A stretch of DNA of 64,000 nucleotides from Cytophagaceae bacterium (GCA_006969745.1 CP030886.1:248001-312000), one strand, 5' to 3'. Counted from the first letter of the stretch, positions 37,208 to 46,408 are shown. Numbers and translations are program-made. Notes: generated by a model not told the origin, from the letters alone.

Positions 37208-37984
37208 ATGGGTAAAATCATTTCTATCGCAAATCAAAAAGGAGGAGTAGGCAAGACTACATCTGCAATTAATCTTGCAGCAAGCCTGGCTGCCCTTGAA
37301 TTCAAAACGCTTATTGTGGATGCTGATCCGCAAGCCAATGCAACTTCTGGTGTAGGCGTTGACCCAAAAGAGGTAGAAGTAAGTATTTACGAATGCATGG
37401 TTGATGGTGCAAGCGCCAAAGAAAGCATTGTTGAAACCCAGATTAAATTTTTAGACCTCCTACCCTCCCATATCGATTTGGTTGGCGCGGAAGTTGAGAT
37501 GGTAAACATTGAAGAGCGGGAAGAAAAGATGAAGCAGGCGCTAGCCGAAGTGAGGGATGATTACGATTTCATCATCATCGATTGTTCACCATCATTGGGC
37601 CTCATCACCATCAATGCCTTGACCGCATCTGATTCCGTGGTGGTTCCTGTACAGTGTGAATACTTCGCCCTTGAAGGACTAGGTAAACTACTCAACACGA
37701 TCAAAATAATCCAGACAAGATTAAATCCTGACCTGGAAATCGAAGGTATTCTACTTACTATGTACGATGTAAGACTAAATCTCGCCAATCAGGTGGTAGA
37801 AGAAGTAAAGATGCATTTCGAATCACTTGTTTTTGATACAATGATTCCGAGAAACATAAAGCTCAGCGAATCACCAGGATTTGGCATGCCGGCAATTACA
37901 CACGACGCAGATAGCAAAGGATCAATTAGCTATCTAAATCTGGCCAAAGAAATTTTAGTAAGAAACGAAGTAAAAGCAGCCTGA
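37208..37984 (+). CDS. parA: Chromosome partitioning ATPase ParA
   Basis: 258 residues from ATG 37208; an ORF extension to 37133 adds 25 residues without ParA similarity and overlaps a possible -7 element TATATTTG at 37158-37165. Deviant Walker A KGGVGKTT (residues 11-18), Walker A' DADPQANAT, Walker [12 protein letters not shown]. It has the short Soj-type length without an N-terminal HTH. It works with ParB, encoded 7 bp downstream, to position the origin region. Confidence 0.95.
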   Translation: MGKIISIANQKGGVGKTTSAINLAASLAALEFKTLIVDADPQANATSGVGVDPKEVEVSIYECMVDGASAKESIVETQIKFLDLLPSHIDLVGAEVEMVNIEEREEKMKQALAEVRDDYDFIIIDCSPSLGLITINALTASDSVVVPVQCEYFALEGLGKLLNTIKIIQTRLNPDLEIEGILLTMYDVRLNLANQVVEEVKMHFESLVFDTMIPRNIKLSESPGFGMPAITHDADSKGSISYLNLAKEILVRNEVKAA

Positions 37985-37991
37985 GAACGAA

Positions 37992-38882
37992 ATGGCAGAG
38001 AGTAAATTCAAGAAAAGGTCAGGCCTTGGTCGGGGCTTGGGGGCTCTTCTGGAAGATTCTGGAGAGAAGGAAAAAATCAGTGGGTCAGGCGCAACACCCA
38101 AAGGGGCTATCAGTGAGATAGAAATCTCAAAAATCGAGACCAATCCATGGCAACCCAGATCCAATTTCGATGAAGAAGCCTTAAATGATTTAGCAGAATC
38201 TATTAAGGTTCAGGGCATCATTCAGCCAATCACAGTTCGTGCGCTCAGCGAAAAAGAGTTTCAACTCATCTCAGGTGAGCGCAGACTACAAGCCAGCAAG
38301 AAAGCAGGACTGAAGACCATTCCGGCATACATTCGAATAGCTGATGATCAGCAGATGTTGGAAATGGCATTAATTGAAAACATTCAACGTGAAAACTTAA
38401 ATGCCATTGAAATCGCATTAAGTTATCAACGACTCTTGGCAGAGTGTGACTTGAAGCAGGAGCAGCTTGGTGATCGAGTAGGTAAAAACCGAAGCACGGT
38501 CACCAACTACCTACGTCTCTTAAAACTACCGCCGGACATTCAGGTGGCCCTACGCGATGGGAAGTTGAGCATGGGACATGCCAGAGCTCTAATCTCCATC
38601 GATGATGTTTCATTACAATTGGATATTTTCACCCAAATCATCAAGCAAGATCTATCCGTGAGAAAGGTAGAAGAGCTTGTTCGAGCAAAAGGTAAAAAAG
38701 AGGAAAAAGAAACAAAACCGGTAGCTATTGACCCTGAAATCAAAAAACTACAGACCAAACTTTCCTCTCATTTTGGGTCTAAAATTGCAATCAAGTCTAA
38801 TGACCAAAACAAGGGTGAAATCAAGATTCCTTTCTCTTCCACGGAAGAGCTAAACAGAATTCTTGAGATCATGGATCTTTGA
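37992..38882 (+). CDS. parB: Chromosome partitioning protein ParB
   Basis: 296 residues. N-terminal basic ParA-interacting stretch (KKRSGLGRGLGALLED), ParB/Srx CTPase domain with NPWQPR and ISGERRLQASKKAG (GERR box), ENIQRENLNAIE, HTH region QEQLGDRVGKNRSTVTNYLRL, and a C-terminal dimerisation domain. It binds parS sites near the origin and spreads as a CTP clamp. No parS-like 16-mer was recognised by eye in this window. Confidence 0.95.
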   Translation: MAESKFKKRSGLGRGLGALLEDSGEKEKISGSGATPKGAISEIEISKIETNPWQPRSNFDEEALNDLAESIKVQGIIQPITVRALSEKEFQLISGERRLQASKKAGLKTIPAYIRIADDQQMLEMALIENIQRENLNAIEIALSYQRLLAECDLKQEQLGDRVGKNRSTVTNYLRLLKLPPDIQVALRDGKLSMGHARALISIDDVSLQLDIFTQIIKQDLSVRKVEELVRAKGKKEEKETKPVAIDPEIKKLQTKLSSHFGSKIAIKSNDQNKGEIKIPFSSTEELNRILEIMDL

Positions 38883-38977
38883 GTGGTTCTTTTCAAACTA
38901 CCTTATTCGAATAGAATTTCTTTAGAATATCTGAATTATTCAGCTTTAGGCGCGAACTTTGCAAGCCAATCGCCCGA

Positions 38978-39559
38978 ATGATGCAAAAACTAGTAATTGT
39001 TGTCGGATTCATTTGTGCCAACCTTGTAGGCATGGCTCAAGATCAGCCTGTGTTGATAGACGACTCTACATTTGTAAGAGCAGAAGAAGAGGCGGAACTT
39101 TTTGAGGAAATTTCTGAATTAAACCCACAGAGAGCTGCCTTGCTCTCCGCCATTCTTCCCGGAATGGGTCAAGTTTACAATAAGCAATACTGGAAAGTTC
39201 CGATCGTGCTGGCAGGGGTTTTGACCTTTGGTCATTTCATCAATTATAATAACCAGGTTTATCATGGGCTAAGAAATGCTGCACTACTTTCCTCCAAGGG
39301 ACTTACGAATCCTTATGCTTCTATCATATCCTCAGAAGCCTCTCTGGTTCGGAGTAGAGATGTTTTTAGGAGAAATAGAGACTTCCTAATTATACTTGGT
39401 TCGGCTTTTTACATTCTTCAGATTGTAGACGCACACGTTTCAGCCCACCTGGAAGAATTCAAAATCAATGATAAACTAGCATTCGGTATTGAGCCTTCTA
39501 TTCAATCAACTCCATTATTTTCGCAAGCTATAGGAGTTTCATTCGTTTTGAAATTTTAG
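38978..39559 (+). CDS. DUF5683 domain membrane protein
   Basis: 193 residues with a signal-like N-terminus (cut near GMAQ). The conserved DUF5683 core NPQRAALLSAILPGMGQVYNKQYWKVPIVLAG is followed by two or three hydrophobic helices and a short C-terminal part. The gene is regularly found between parB and dapB in Bacteroidota, but its role is unknown. It begins 95 bp after parB and ends 3 bp before dapB. Confidence 0.85.
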   Translation: MMQKLVIVVGFICANLVGMAQDQPVLIDDSTFVRAEEEAELFEEISELNPQRAALLSAILPGMGQVYNKQYWKVPIVLAGVLTFGHFINYNNQVYHGLRNAALLSSKGLTNPYASIISSEASLVRSRDVFRRNRDFLIILGSAFYILQIVDAHVSAHLEEFKINDKLAFGIEPSIQSTPLFSQAIGVSFVLKF

Positions 39560-39562
39560 TTA

Positions 39563-40273
39563 ATGAGAATTGCATTGATCGGTTATGGAAAAATGGGGAA
39601 AGCCATTGAAAAAATTGCATTGGAATCAGGACATACGATCTCACTAATAGTGAAAGATGATAACGAACTAATGAAGCTTGATTCCAACCAAAGTGATATT
39701 GCAATTGAATTTACTCAACCTTCGTCTGCCTTTAAGAACATATCCTATTGCATCCAGCAAAACATACCTGTGATTTCAGGAACCACCGGCTGGCTTGATC
39801 GTCTACCCGAAGTTGAAAAACAGTGCAAAAAGTATAATGGTACTTTTTTATATGCCTCCAATTTCAGTATCGGAGTTAATTTATTCTTTGAGCTAAATAA
39901 ATGGCTTGCGGATAAAATTGCCCAACTCAACTTTCAGCCCTCAATTTTAGAAATTCACCACACTGAAAAAAAAGACAGCCCAAGCGGCACAGCCATAACT
40001 CTGGCTGAAGGCATAATGGCCTCCTACCCTTCTATAAATGGATGGAAAAATGTCGAATCTGCCGATCATAAAAAAATTAGAATAGTTTCCGAGCGAACTC
40101 CCAACGTACCGGGCACACATACCGTAAGCTATTCGTCGCCTTTGGAATCCATTGACATAACTCATACTGCACATAACAGAAGCGTATTCGCTGAGGGTGT
40201 AGTAAAAGTGAGTGAGTGGATTTATAAAAAGAAGGGAGTTTATACAATGTCAGACTTTATTAACGATAAGTAA
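39563..40273 (+). CDS. dapB: 4-hydroxy-tetrahydrodipicolinate reductase
   Basis: 236 residues. N-terminal nucleotide fold with GYGKMG, the GTTGW motif (ISGTTGWLD), and the substrate/active-site segment EIHHTEKKDSPSGTA (His-His and Lys of the DapB signature). Somewhat shorter than the about 270 residues of proteobacterial DapB, as usual in Bacteroidota. NAD(P)H-dependent step of the lysine and diaminopimelate pathway. Confidence 0.95.
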   Translation: MRIALIGYGKMGKAIEKIALESGHTISLIVKDDNELMKLDSNQSDIAIEFTQPSSAFKNISYCIQQNIPVISGTTGWLDRLPEVEKQCKKYNGTFLYASNFSIGVNLFFELNKWLADKIAQLNFQPSILEIHHTEKKDSPSGTAITLAEGIMASYPSINGWKNVESADHKKIRIVSERTPNVPGTHTVSYSSPLESIDITHTAHNRSVFAEGVVKVSEWIYKKKGVYTMSDFINDK

Positions 40274-40277
40274 CCTT

Positions 40278-41732
40278 ATGTATTTTCACGATTTTAATCC
40301 GGCCTTTGTAATCACGTTCCTCATACTTTGGTACGTGCTTCAAGGCACAGCATATTACAAGTTCTTTGAAAAAGCTGGCAAAGAAGGATGGAAAGGTTTT
40401 GTGCCATTTCTAAACTATTACATCCATCTAGAAATAGTGGGTCGTCCTAAATGGTGGGTACTTCTGCTATTCGTACCGGTGATCAATTTTTTTGTAGGAC
40501 TTACAATGCATCTAGACCTAATGAAGTCTTTTGGGAAATATACGTACCTGGATCAGGTCTTAGGAGTAGTTTTTGCACCTATCTATATGAATTACATTGC
40601 CTGGACAGATACTAAATATATCGACAAGGCTACGGAGATTCCCAAACCTAAAAAATCATTCGGCAAAGAATGGTTTGAAGCTATCGTATTTGCGGTTTTC
40701 TGCGCAACGTTCGTAAGGTGGATTTTTATGGAAGCCTACGTAATCCCTACAGGCTCAATGGAACGATCACTGCTGGTTGGAGATTTTCTATTCGTAAGTA
40801 AAGCAGAGTACGGTCCACGGACGCCTCAAACTCCTTTGCAAATACCACTGACACATCAAACCATTTGGGGAACTGAAATTCCTTCATACATTCCTGGAGT
40901 AGCCCTTCCAAGTTTGAGATTGCCATCACTCGGCAAGGTGGAAAGAAATGATGTTGTTGTTTTCAACTACCCGGTAAACGATAATTACAATCAACGAAAA
41001 GATGGAGATTATCACCCGATGGATCTAAAAACCCATTACATCAAAAGATGTGTTGCCATAGCCGGCGAAACGATTGAAATTAAAGACACTCAGGTATACG
41101 TGAATGGTGAGAAGCAAGAGAATCCACCATTGATGCAGCATCAATACTTTGTAAGAACAAATGAATCGCTAAGGGAGCGTGTATTTGAGAACCTGAACGT
41201 CAATCCGTACACAAGTGTATCCAGGCACCCCAATGGATACTTTGTGCAGATGCCTTCGGCAGTAGCTGCGGAATTCAAAAAGCTGCCATTCGTGGAAAGC
41301 GTAACCTTACAACTAATTCCTGAAGGAGAGGCCGAGAGAAATATATTCCCCAATGCGACTTACTTTAAATGGAACAGGGACTTTTTCGGCCCGCTTACTG
41401 TTCCTGAAAGAGGTATGTCCATAGAGGTTACGGAAGAGAATCTAGCGATGTACGGCACTACCATATCAAATTATGAAGGTCATGAGTCTGTAGAAATTGA
41501 TATTGACAAACTCACAGTAAATGGTGAATCATTGACTGAGTATACTTTTCAAAAAGACTACTATTTCATGATGGGTGACAATCGCCATGCCTCAGATGAT
41601 TCTCGATACTGGGGGTTTGTACCTGAAGACAACATTGTAGGAGAAGCTTCATTCATCTGGATGTCATTTGATACTAATGCCAGCTTCCTCAACAAAATTA
41701 GGTGGAGCAGGTTGTTTAATGGAATAGAATAG
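40278..41732 (+). CDS. lepB: Signal peptidase I with N-terminal membrane extension
   Basis: 484 residues from ATG 40278 (4 bp after the dapB stop); an upstream start at 40212 would overlap dapB by 62 bp. The first about 115 residues form four hydrophobic segments (DUF5684-like), then an extra TM and the S26 catalytic domain: Ser160 in PTGSMERSLL, Lys256 in HYIKRCVAIAGE, and GDNRHASDDSRYWG near the C-terminus. A long insertion lies between box D and box E (about 275-430), typical of Bacteroidota LepB. It cleaves Sec and Tat signal peptides. Confidence 0.93.
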   Translation: MYFHDFNPAFVITFLILWYVLQGTAYYKFFEKAGKEGWKGFVPFLNYYIHLEIVGRPKWWVLLLFVPVINFFVGLTMHLDLMKSFGKYTYLDQVLGVVFAPIYMNYIAWTDTKYIDKATEIPKPKKSFGKEWFEAIVFAVFCATFVRWIFMEAYVIPTGSMERSLLVGDFLFVSKAEYGPRTPQTPLQIPLTHQTIWGTEIPSYIPGVALPSLRLPSLGKVERNDVVVFNYPVNDNYNQRKDGDYHPMDLKTHYIKRCVAIAGETIEIKDTQVYVNGEKQENPPLMQHQYFVRTNESLRERVFENLNVNPYTSVSRHPNGYFVQMPSAVAAEFKKLPFVESVTLQLIPEGEAERNIFPNATYFKWNRDFFGPLTVPERGMSIEVTEENLAMYGTTISNYEGHESVEIDIDKLTVNGESLTEYTFQKDYYFMMGDNRHASDDSRYWGFVPEDNIVGEASFIWMSFDTNASFLNKIRWSRLFNGIE

Positions 41733-41876
41733 TCAGGAAAGCCAATGAACGAGGAAGAATAGACCAATAAAAATGCCTGTACCTAAGGCTAGAAAGAAAA
41801 ACATCGCAAGGCACCCCGGAAGGAGTGCCTTTTTTTCTCCGTCTGCTCGATAGAAATGTTCTAAATGGTGACTCAT
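41733..41876 (-). CDS. 47-residue single-TM micropeptide coupled to the S41 protease gene
   Basis: A short ORF on the minus strand: MSHHLEHFYRADGEKKALLP, then a TM helix (about residues 22-44, GCLAMFFFLALGTGIFIGLF), ending VHWLS. Its ATG overlaps the stop of the S41 protease gene as ATGA (41873-41876), the layout of translational coupling, and its stop abuts the lepB stop (41732) without overlap. The N-terminus is hydrophilic and His-rich. No known family recognised. A lepB terminator hairpin lies inside it on the other strand. The exact junctions and clean topology favour a real gene. Confidence 0.55.
   Translation of the reverse strand: MSHHLEHFYRADGEKKALLPGCLAMFFFLALGTGIFIGLFFLVHWLS
41809..41836 (+). 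terminator. Rho-independent terminator of lepB
   Basis: AGGCACCCC (41809-41817) pairs with GGAGTGCCT (41822-41830) except for one C-A mismatch, followed by a run of seven Ts. It lies 77 bp past the lepB stop, within the antisense micropeptide ORF. Confidence 0.65.
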
Positions 41877-43348
41877 TGATATGCTCCTAACATTTGATTC
41901 TTTATCGACCTTCTTATGGTTGGGTCATCAATAATCACCGTGTTGGCAACATCCTTTAGTCTGGAATCTTTTATATCCAACATGCCATTTCCAGAAGAAA
42001 TAGATCTACGACCGGAACCTGAAATTATAGCAAGGACTTCACTCAAAATTGCTTCTTCAGGATCTCCCAGTGGTTTCAGGTCAGTGAGAAAGTTTACCTC
42101 GTTGACATGTACATCTGGAATAAGTCCATCAACATAGTCGGTAAAGCCCACTGAATTAGCAAGTTGACTAATAATTGGTTGGATTGCGTACTTGTGGCTG
42201 AGGTTTAAAGTGCTGGATTTTTCATAATTCTCAGAATCATAAACTGTTATTGAGGCAACATTTTTACCAACAGTAGTATCTCCAACAATAGTGACTTCCA
42301 TGTACGGAGATAATCCTGCGATTACAAACTCAGATGCCGAAGCACTACTACCTGAGGTAAGGACAAACAATCTGTTCAGATTTAGTCTATTCATTGCCAT
42401 ACTTGAGGTCTGAACACCATTGCTATTTCGCACTGGTATCTCTTCCATAAAAGTTATGTCAGCATTGAAGTCTGAGAATCTTTGATTGTAAATAATGGAA
42501 CCCAAAACATCTAAAGAATCCGCTGCTCCGTAAATCAAAGAACTCAATATTCTGGAAGTTTCAAGAGATCCTCCTCCATTGTATCTCAAGTCAAGCACCA
42601 ATTCATTAATTCCTTCATTTTTGTAGCCTCCAAAAACATCATTCAATTCCTCATGATAGGTATTGTTATTTACAAACTGATTGTAAACTAGGTATCCAAC
42701 TTTAATGCCCTCAACATCAAATACATCTGAAAGCAAAATAGGGTTTTCCGATATTTGAATCTCAGAAATAGCAATATCACGATCAGTGGAAACTAGAGCA
42801 TTGTCTTGAAATGCTGCTAATGTGATTGTAATCCTGCCACCACTAAATAATAAGCTTGAATAGTTATCCAAGGTCAATTTTTGACCATTAACCTCAATGA
42901 AAATATCACCTCTTTTTAAACCCACATTTTCAGCTGGAGTTCCTGGCAAAACATATCTGATGTAGGCGAGTAAATCATCACTTCCTTTTTCAATTCTAAC
43001 CAAGCCAACATCAAATCCATATTGTGACACACCTTGAAATGATTGCTCCAAAGCTTCATAATCATTAACCATCCAGGAAAATCGATCATCTGGATGCTTT
43101 AGGTCTTTGAATAAATCTTCTGGTGTATGATAATTAGATAAAAAATCATTTAACACAGCCCCTGAGGAATTATTATCATCGGATAACTCAGGAACTTCCG
43201 CTTGCCAATAGTAAAATAAATTCATTCCAGACCAGACAAAACGCTTTATCTGGACGTCAACCGGAACAACTTCAGCATCGTTATTGCATGCCGCAATTAT
43301 TCCCAACAACAGCACCCAATAACCCAATTTTCTTATCACCAACTTCAT
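41873..43348 (-). CDS. S41 family C-terminal processing peptidase, lipoprotein
   Basis: 491 residues. Lipoprotein signal with lipobox IAAC (Cys21). An N-terminal helical region is followed by a PDZ domain (about residues 115-190, including VLPGTPAENVGLKRGDIFIEVNG), then the tail-specific protease domain: VLDLRYNGGGSLE (about 251-263), the Ser motif TSGSSASASE (331-340) and Lys362 in VGKNVAS. It is probably attached to a membrane on the periplasmic side and degrades or trims envelope proteins. It overlaps a 47-codon micropeptide gene at its stop. Confidence 0.9.
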   Translation of the reverse strand: MKLVIRKLGYWVLLLGIIAACNNDAEVVPVDVQIKRFVWSGMNLFYYWQAEVPELSDDNNSSGAVLNDFLSNYHTPEDLFKDLKHPDDRFSWMVNDYEALEQSFQGVSQYGFDVGLVRIEKGSDDLLAYIRYVLPGTPAENVGLKRGDIFIEVNGQKLTLDNYSSLLFSGGRITITLAAFQDNALVSTDRDIAISEIQISENPILLSDVFDVEGIKVGYLVYNQFVNNNTYHEELNDVFGGYKNEGINELVLDLRYNGGGSLETSRILSSLIYGAADSLDVLGSIIYNQRFSDFNADITFMEEIPVRNSNGVQTSSMAMNRLNLNRLFVLTSGSSASASEFVIAGLSPYMEVTIVGDTTVGKNVASITVYDSENYEKSSTLNLSHKYAIQPIISQLANSVGFTDYVDGLIPDVHVNEVNFLTDLKPLGDPEEAILSEVLAIISGSGRRSISSGNGMLDIKDSRLKDVANTVIIDDPTIRRSIKNQMLGAYQ

Positions 43349-43396
43349 ATAATCGCTCTAATGAAGCAATAAATACTCCAATTTTATAACGTAAAA

Positions 43397-44059
43397 TTAC
43401 CAATTTATAGGTGTAAGACCCTTAGAAGTAAGGTATTGGTTGGTCTTAGAAAAAGGTTTTGATCCAAAAAAACCTGAATGAGCAGAAAATGGTGATGGAT
43501 GTGGAGATTTCAAAATCAAATGTCTTGAATCATCCAGAAAGGAACCCTTTTTTTGAGCATAAGCTCCCCACAGTATGAACACTATATGTTCTTTATTCTC
43601 CGATACAACTTGTAGCACTTTATCTGTGAACTCTTCCCAGCCCCTATTTTGGTGTGAACCAGCTTTAGACGCCTCAACAGTCAGTGTTGCGTTGAGCAAC
43701 AAAACTCCCTGATCAGCCCACCTTTCAAGATTTCCTGATTGAGGAATCGGTATTCCCAGATCGCTTTGAATTTCCTTAAATATATTTTGAAGCGAAGGGG
43801 GATGTCGTACTCCGTCCGCCACCGAAAAGCATAGCCCATTTGCCTGACCAGAACCATGATAAGGATCCTGACCTACAATCACCACTTTTACGTTTTTAAA
43901 AGAGCAATGATCAAATGCGCTAAAAATCAATGATCCAGGTGGATAAATTCGCTTTTGATTGTATTCTTCTTTCACAAAGGAAATCAACTTCTTAAAGTAT
44001 TCCTTTTCAAATTCACCTTCTAGCTGCAGACGCCAACTTTCCTCAATTTTCACTGCCAT
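43397..44059 (-). CDS. ung: Uracil-DNA glycosylase
   Basis: 220 residues, family 1 UNG. Water-activating motif GQDPYHG with Asp65, uracil-binding GLCFSV, LLLNATLTVE, and the DNA-intercalating loop HPSPFSA with the catalytic His. Full family length. It removes uracil from DNA as the first step of base excision repair. It is transcribed divergently from apaG. Confidence 0.97.
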   Translation of the reverse strand: MAVKIEESWRLQLEGEFEKEYFKKLISFVKEEYNQKRIYPPGSLIFSAFDHCSFKNVKVVIVGQDPYHGSGQANGLCFSVADGVRHPPSLQNIFKEIQSDLGIPIPQSGNLERWADQGVLLLNATLTVEASKAGSHQNRGWEEFTDKVLQVVSENKEHIVFILWGAYAQKKGSFLDDSRHLILKSPHPSPFSAHSGFFGSKPFSKTNQYLTSKGLTPINW

Positions 44060-44124
44060 TTTAAATTACTTGATCATGATGTTGGTAAATTAAATTGAAA
44101 TTCTATTAAATTGTCCCCGAAGAA

Positions 44125-44511
44125 ATGATAACCGGAGTTACAAAAGGAATAAAAGTTTCTGTAGAAACTAACTATCAACCGGAGCACTCGCAACCGGCGC
44201 ATGAGCACTTTGTGTTTACCTATCGCATCACGATAGAAAATAATTCCAGCAACACTGTACAATTAAAAGCCCGGCATTGGGACATTATCGATGCGGCACA
44301 TCCTAAACATGAGGTTGATGGTGATGGAGTTGTTGGTAAACAGCCTGTCCTCGAACCCGGCGAAATTCACCAATACGTTTCAGGATGTAATTTGAAATCA
44401 GGTATTGGTAAAATGGGCGGATACTATATCATGGAGAGAGTCCTGGATGGACGACTTTTTAATGTTGAAATTCCTGAGTTTTATATGGTAGTGCCTTTCA
44501 AATTAAACTAA
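44125..44511 (+). CDS. apaG: ApaG family protein (DUF525)
   Basis: 128 residues, the usual ApaG length: an all-beta fibronectin-like fold with FVFTYRITIENNSSNTVQLKARHW, GDGVVGKQPVLEPGE, and YVSGCNLKSGIGKMGGYY. ApaG has been linked to Co2+/Mg2+ homeostasis in enterobacteria; the biochemical role is unclear. The next gene follows after 4 bp. Confidence 0.95.
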   Translation: MITGVTKGIKVSVETNYQPEHSQPAHEHFVFTYRITIENNSSNTVQLKARHWDIIDAAHPKHEVDGDGVVGKQPVLEPGEIHQYVSGCNLKSGIGKMGGYYIMERVLDGRLFNVEIPEFYMVVPFKLN

Positions 44512-44515
44512 CACC

Positions 44516-45289
44516 TTGTTTAAACTTTTTCTGTTCAGAATAAATCACTATCTGAAATACAGATCCAGGGCTGTGGGTGCACATGCTCTTCATTCACCAT
44601 TCCTATTTGAATTGTTCAATCAGGCAATCAAACCAGCTTCACGTTTTCGTTTGGAAAATGTAGAAAAACTAAGAAATGAATTGAAGCGAAATCATCAAAT
44701 CATTGATCTATTTGACCTTAAAGAAAAGAAGAGCTACAGAAAACCCATTAGCTCCATTGCCAAAACTTCACTTAGCGGACCAAAATTTTCAGCATTCCTT
44801 TATCTTTTAATAAATCATATGAAGGTTAAGAGCGTAATGGAAACTGGAACTTCTTTAGGAATAAATAGCCTTTACCTGGCAGGTCCTGAGCTTGTAAACA
44901 AAGTAACTACGATTGAAGCCTCTCCTATTATTGCTGCACTGGCAAAAAAGCAATTTTCAAAACTTCTTCAGCACAAGATTGAAATTAAAATAGGCACTAT
45001 ACAAGATGAGTTTGAAGCACTGGTGGTGAAAGAACAACCGGAGTTGTGTTTCATTGATGCTGATCATAGATCCCAAGCAGTTGCACATTGCCTAAACGTA
45101 CTTCTAAAACACAGCTCCAAAATCAAATGCATTATAATTCATGATATCTATTGGTCACAAGACATGTTATCAGAATGGAATCAGATAGTTGCGAACACCG
45201 ATTTTAAATTGACAATTGATTTATTTCAGGCAGGATTGGTTTTTCCAAAAATGGATATGCCAAAACAACATTTTACGTTACGTTTTTAA
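44516..45289 (+). CDS. Class I SAM-dependent methyltransferase
   Basis: 257 residues from a TTG start 4 bp after apaG. Following a basic helical N-terminus (residues 1-90) comes a Rossmann fold with motif I METGTSLGINSLYL (about 113-126), an acidic residue in TTIEASP and CFIDADHRSQA (about 178-188), as in O-methyltransferase-like proteins. Substrate unknown. A family of this length recurs in Bacteroidota. Confidence 0.78.
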   Translation: MFKLFLFRINHYLKYRSRAVGAHALHSPFLFELFNQAIKPASRFRLENVEKLRNELKRNHQIIDLFDLKEKKSYRKPISSIAKTSLSGPKFSAFLYLLINHMKVKSVMETGTSLGINSLYLAGPELVNKVTTIEASPIIAALAKKQFSKLLQHKIEIKIGTIQDEFEALVVKEQPELCFIDADHRSQAVAHCLNVLLKHSSKIKCIIIHDIYWSQDMLSEWNQIVANTDFKLTIDLFQAGLVFPKMDMPKQHFTLRF

Positions 45290-45305
45290 TCAGTATTCAA
45301 TTTTC

Positions 45306-45313
45306 TACTTTTG
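45306..45313 (+). promoter_or_regulatory. Possible -7 element before the coiled-coil gene
   Basis: TACTTTTG fits TAnnTTTG and ends 19 bases before the ATG at 45333. No clean TTG occurs at the expected distance; the nearest is a TTT at 45283-45285, 20 bases upstream. Confidence 0.35.
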
Positions 45314-45332
45314 CGGTGCATAATTCAAACAC

Positions 45333-46265
45333 ATGGAAGAAAAGAACACATCAGAAAATCAACCATCATACATGGAACCAAAGAAAAACAGGACTCCAAT
45401 TTTCATTGTGGTTACGTTCCTGCTATTGGCGGCAATTGTCTTTTTCTATTACCAGAATCAGCAGCTTGAAGGAGAGAAAGAACGTCAATTTCAGGAAATT
45501 TTGCTTACTCAAGCTAAGCTAGACTCCATCGGTGATGAATTAGACTTACGCATTCAAACCATTAGAGAACTGGGTGGAGAAGTAGACACACTCGAACAAA
45601 TAAAAGCACAGTTAGAAGCTGACAAGAAACAATTATTGGTTGATGCTGAATATCAAAGAGGGAGAATTACCAAACTTAACAATCGTGTAGCTGGCTACAA
45701 AGAACTTCTCGTCTTGAAGGATGAGGAAATTGAGCAATTGAAAGTATTGAATGAGCAACTCTCCGAAGAAAACACAACACTAAAGGTTGAGAAAGATCAA
45801 TTAAATCAAACAGTACAGCAGCTAGAAGAAAATAAAGCAGAGCTGGCAAGTAAAGTAGCTTACGCATCCCGACTCCAAATAGAAGGCATGCAAATAAATG
45901 CGATCAATGATAACGGCAGGGAAAGAGACGGAGGTGAATATCGCAATAGGCATATAGAACAGCTTAAGATCCAGTTTACAGTTGTCGAAAATGAAATTGC
46001 GCCTATTGAAGGAAAAGATCTATTGCTCCGTATTATAGCACCAGACGGAAATGTGCTTTTTGATGTCACTCGCGGATCCGGCTCATTTACTTTTGAAAAT
46101 CGGGAGTTATTTTTTACAGCAAAACAAGAGATTTTGTACGACCGTAACAGCCAACTCGTGACTTTCTTATACATTAAAGGCAGTGACTATGCAGTAGGTC
46201 AACATAAAGTGGAAGTATATACCGATGACTACCTCATGGGCAAGGGGTCATTTATGGTGAAATAA
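45333..46265 (+). CDS. Single-TM coiled-coil protein, function unknown
   Basis: 310 residues. Short cytoplasmic N-terminus with KKNR, one TM helix (about residues 24-41), a long coiled coil (about 43-180, heptad-rich with ELDLRIQTIRELGGEVDTLEQ), then a C-terminal beta-rich domain of about 110 residues (KIQFTVVENEIAPIEGKDLLLRI, EVYTDDYLMGKGSFMVK). Anchored in the inner membrane with the coiled coil and domain in the periplasm. Homologs are widespread in Bacteroidota without assigned function. Confidence 0.75.
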   Translation: MEEKNTSENQPSYMEPKKNRTPIFIVVTFLLLAAIVFFYYQNQQLEGEKERQFQEILLTQAKLDSIGDELDLRIQTIRELGGEVDTLEQIKAQLEADKKQLLVDAEYQRGRITKLNNRVAGYKELLVLKDEEIEQLKVLNEQLSEENTTLKVEKDQLNQTVQQLEENKAELASKVAYASRLQIEGMQINAINDNGRERDGGEYRNRHIEQLKIQFTVVENEIAPIEGKDLLLRIIAPDGNVLFDVTRGSGSFTFENRELFFTAKQEILYDRNSQLVTFLYIKGSDYAVGQHKVEVYTDDYLMGKGSFMVK

Positions 46266-46314
46266 GTTGCAAGCTTCAAGTTGATAGGCTTTTTCTAGTT
46301 ATGGCTTAATTAGG

Positions 46315-46383
46315 TGTCACCCTGAATTTATTTCAGGGTCTTTCTATGATATCAACAGTTGCTGAAACAAATTCAGCGTGACA
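46315..46383. repeat. REP-like inverted pair (BIME-type) in the rpsF upstream spacer
   Basis: The 308-bp spacer 46266-46573 has no ORF. At 46315-46337 lies TGTCACCCTGAATTTATTTC followed by AGG; the reverse complement of 46361-46383 is nearly the same (20 of 23 positions). Each half folds into its own hairpin: CCCTGAA/TTCAGGG (46320-46338) and GCTGAA/TTCAGC (46361-46377), and the ends TGTCAC/GTGACA pair to close a cloverleaf. This is the organisation of repetitive extragenic palindromes paired by RAYT transposases. I recall similar CCTGAA..TTCAGG sequences as common in Bacteroidota. Confidence 0.6.
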
Positions 46384-46408
46384 AGATTAAACACTATTGC
46401 AGTAGCTC

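Noticed and set aside
40212..40277. lepB start inside dapB
   Set aside because: The extra residues overlap dapB in another frame and carry no membrane or peptidase feature; ATG 40278 follows the dapB stop by 4 bp.
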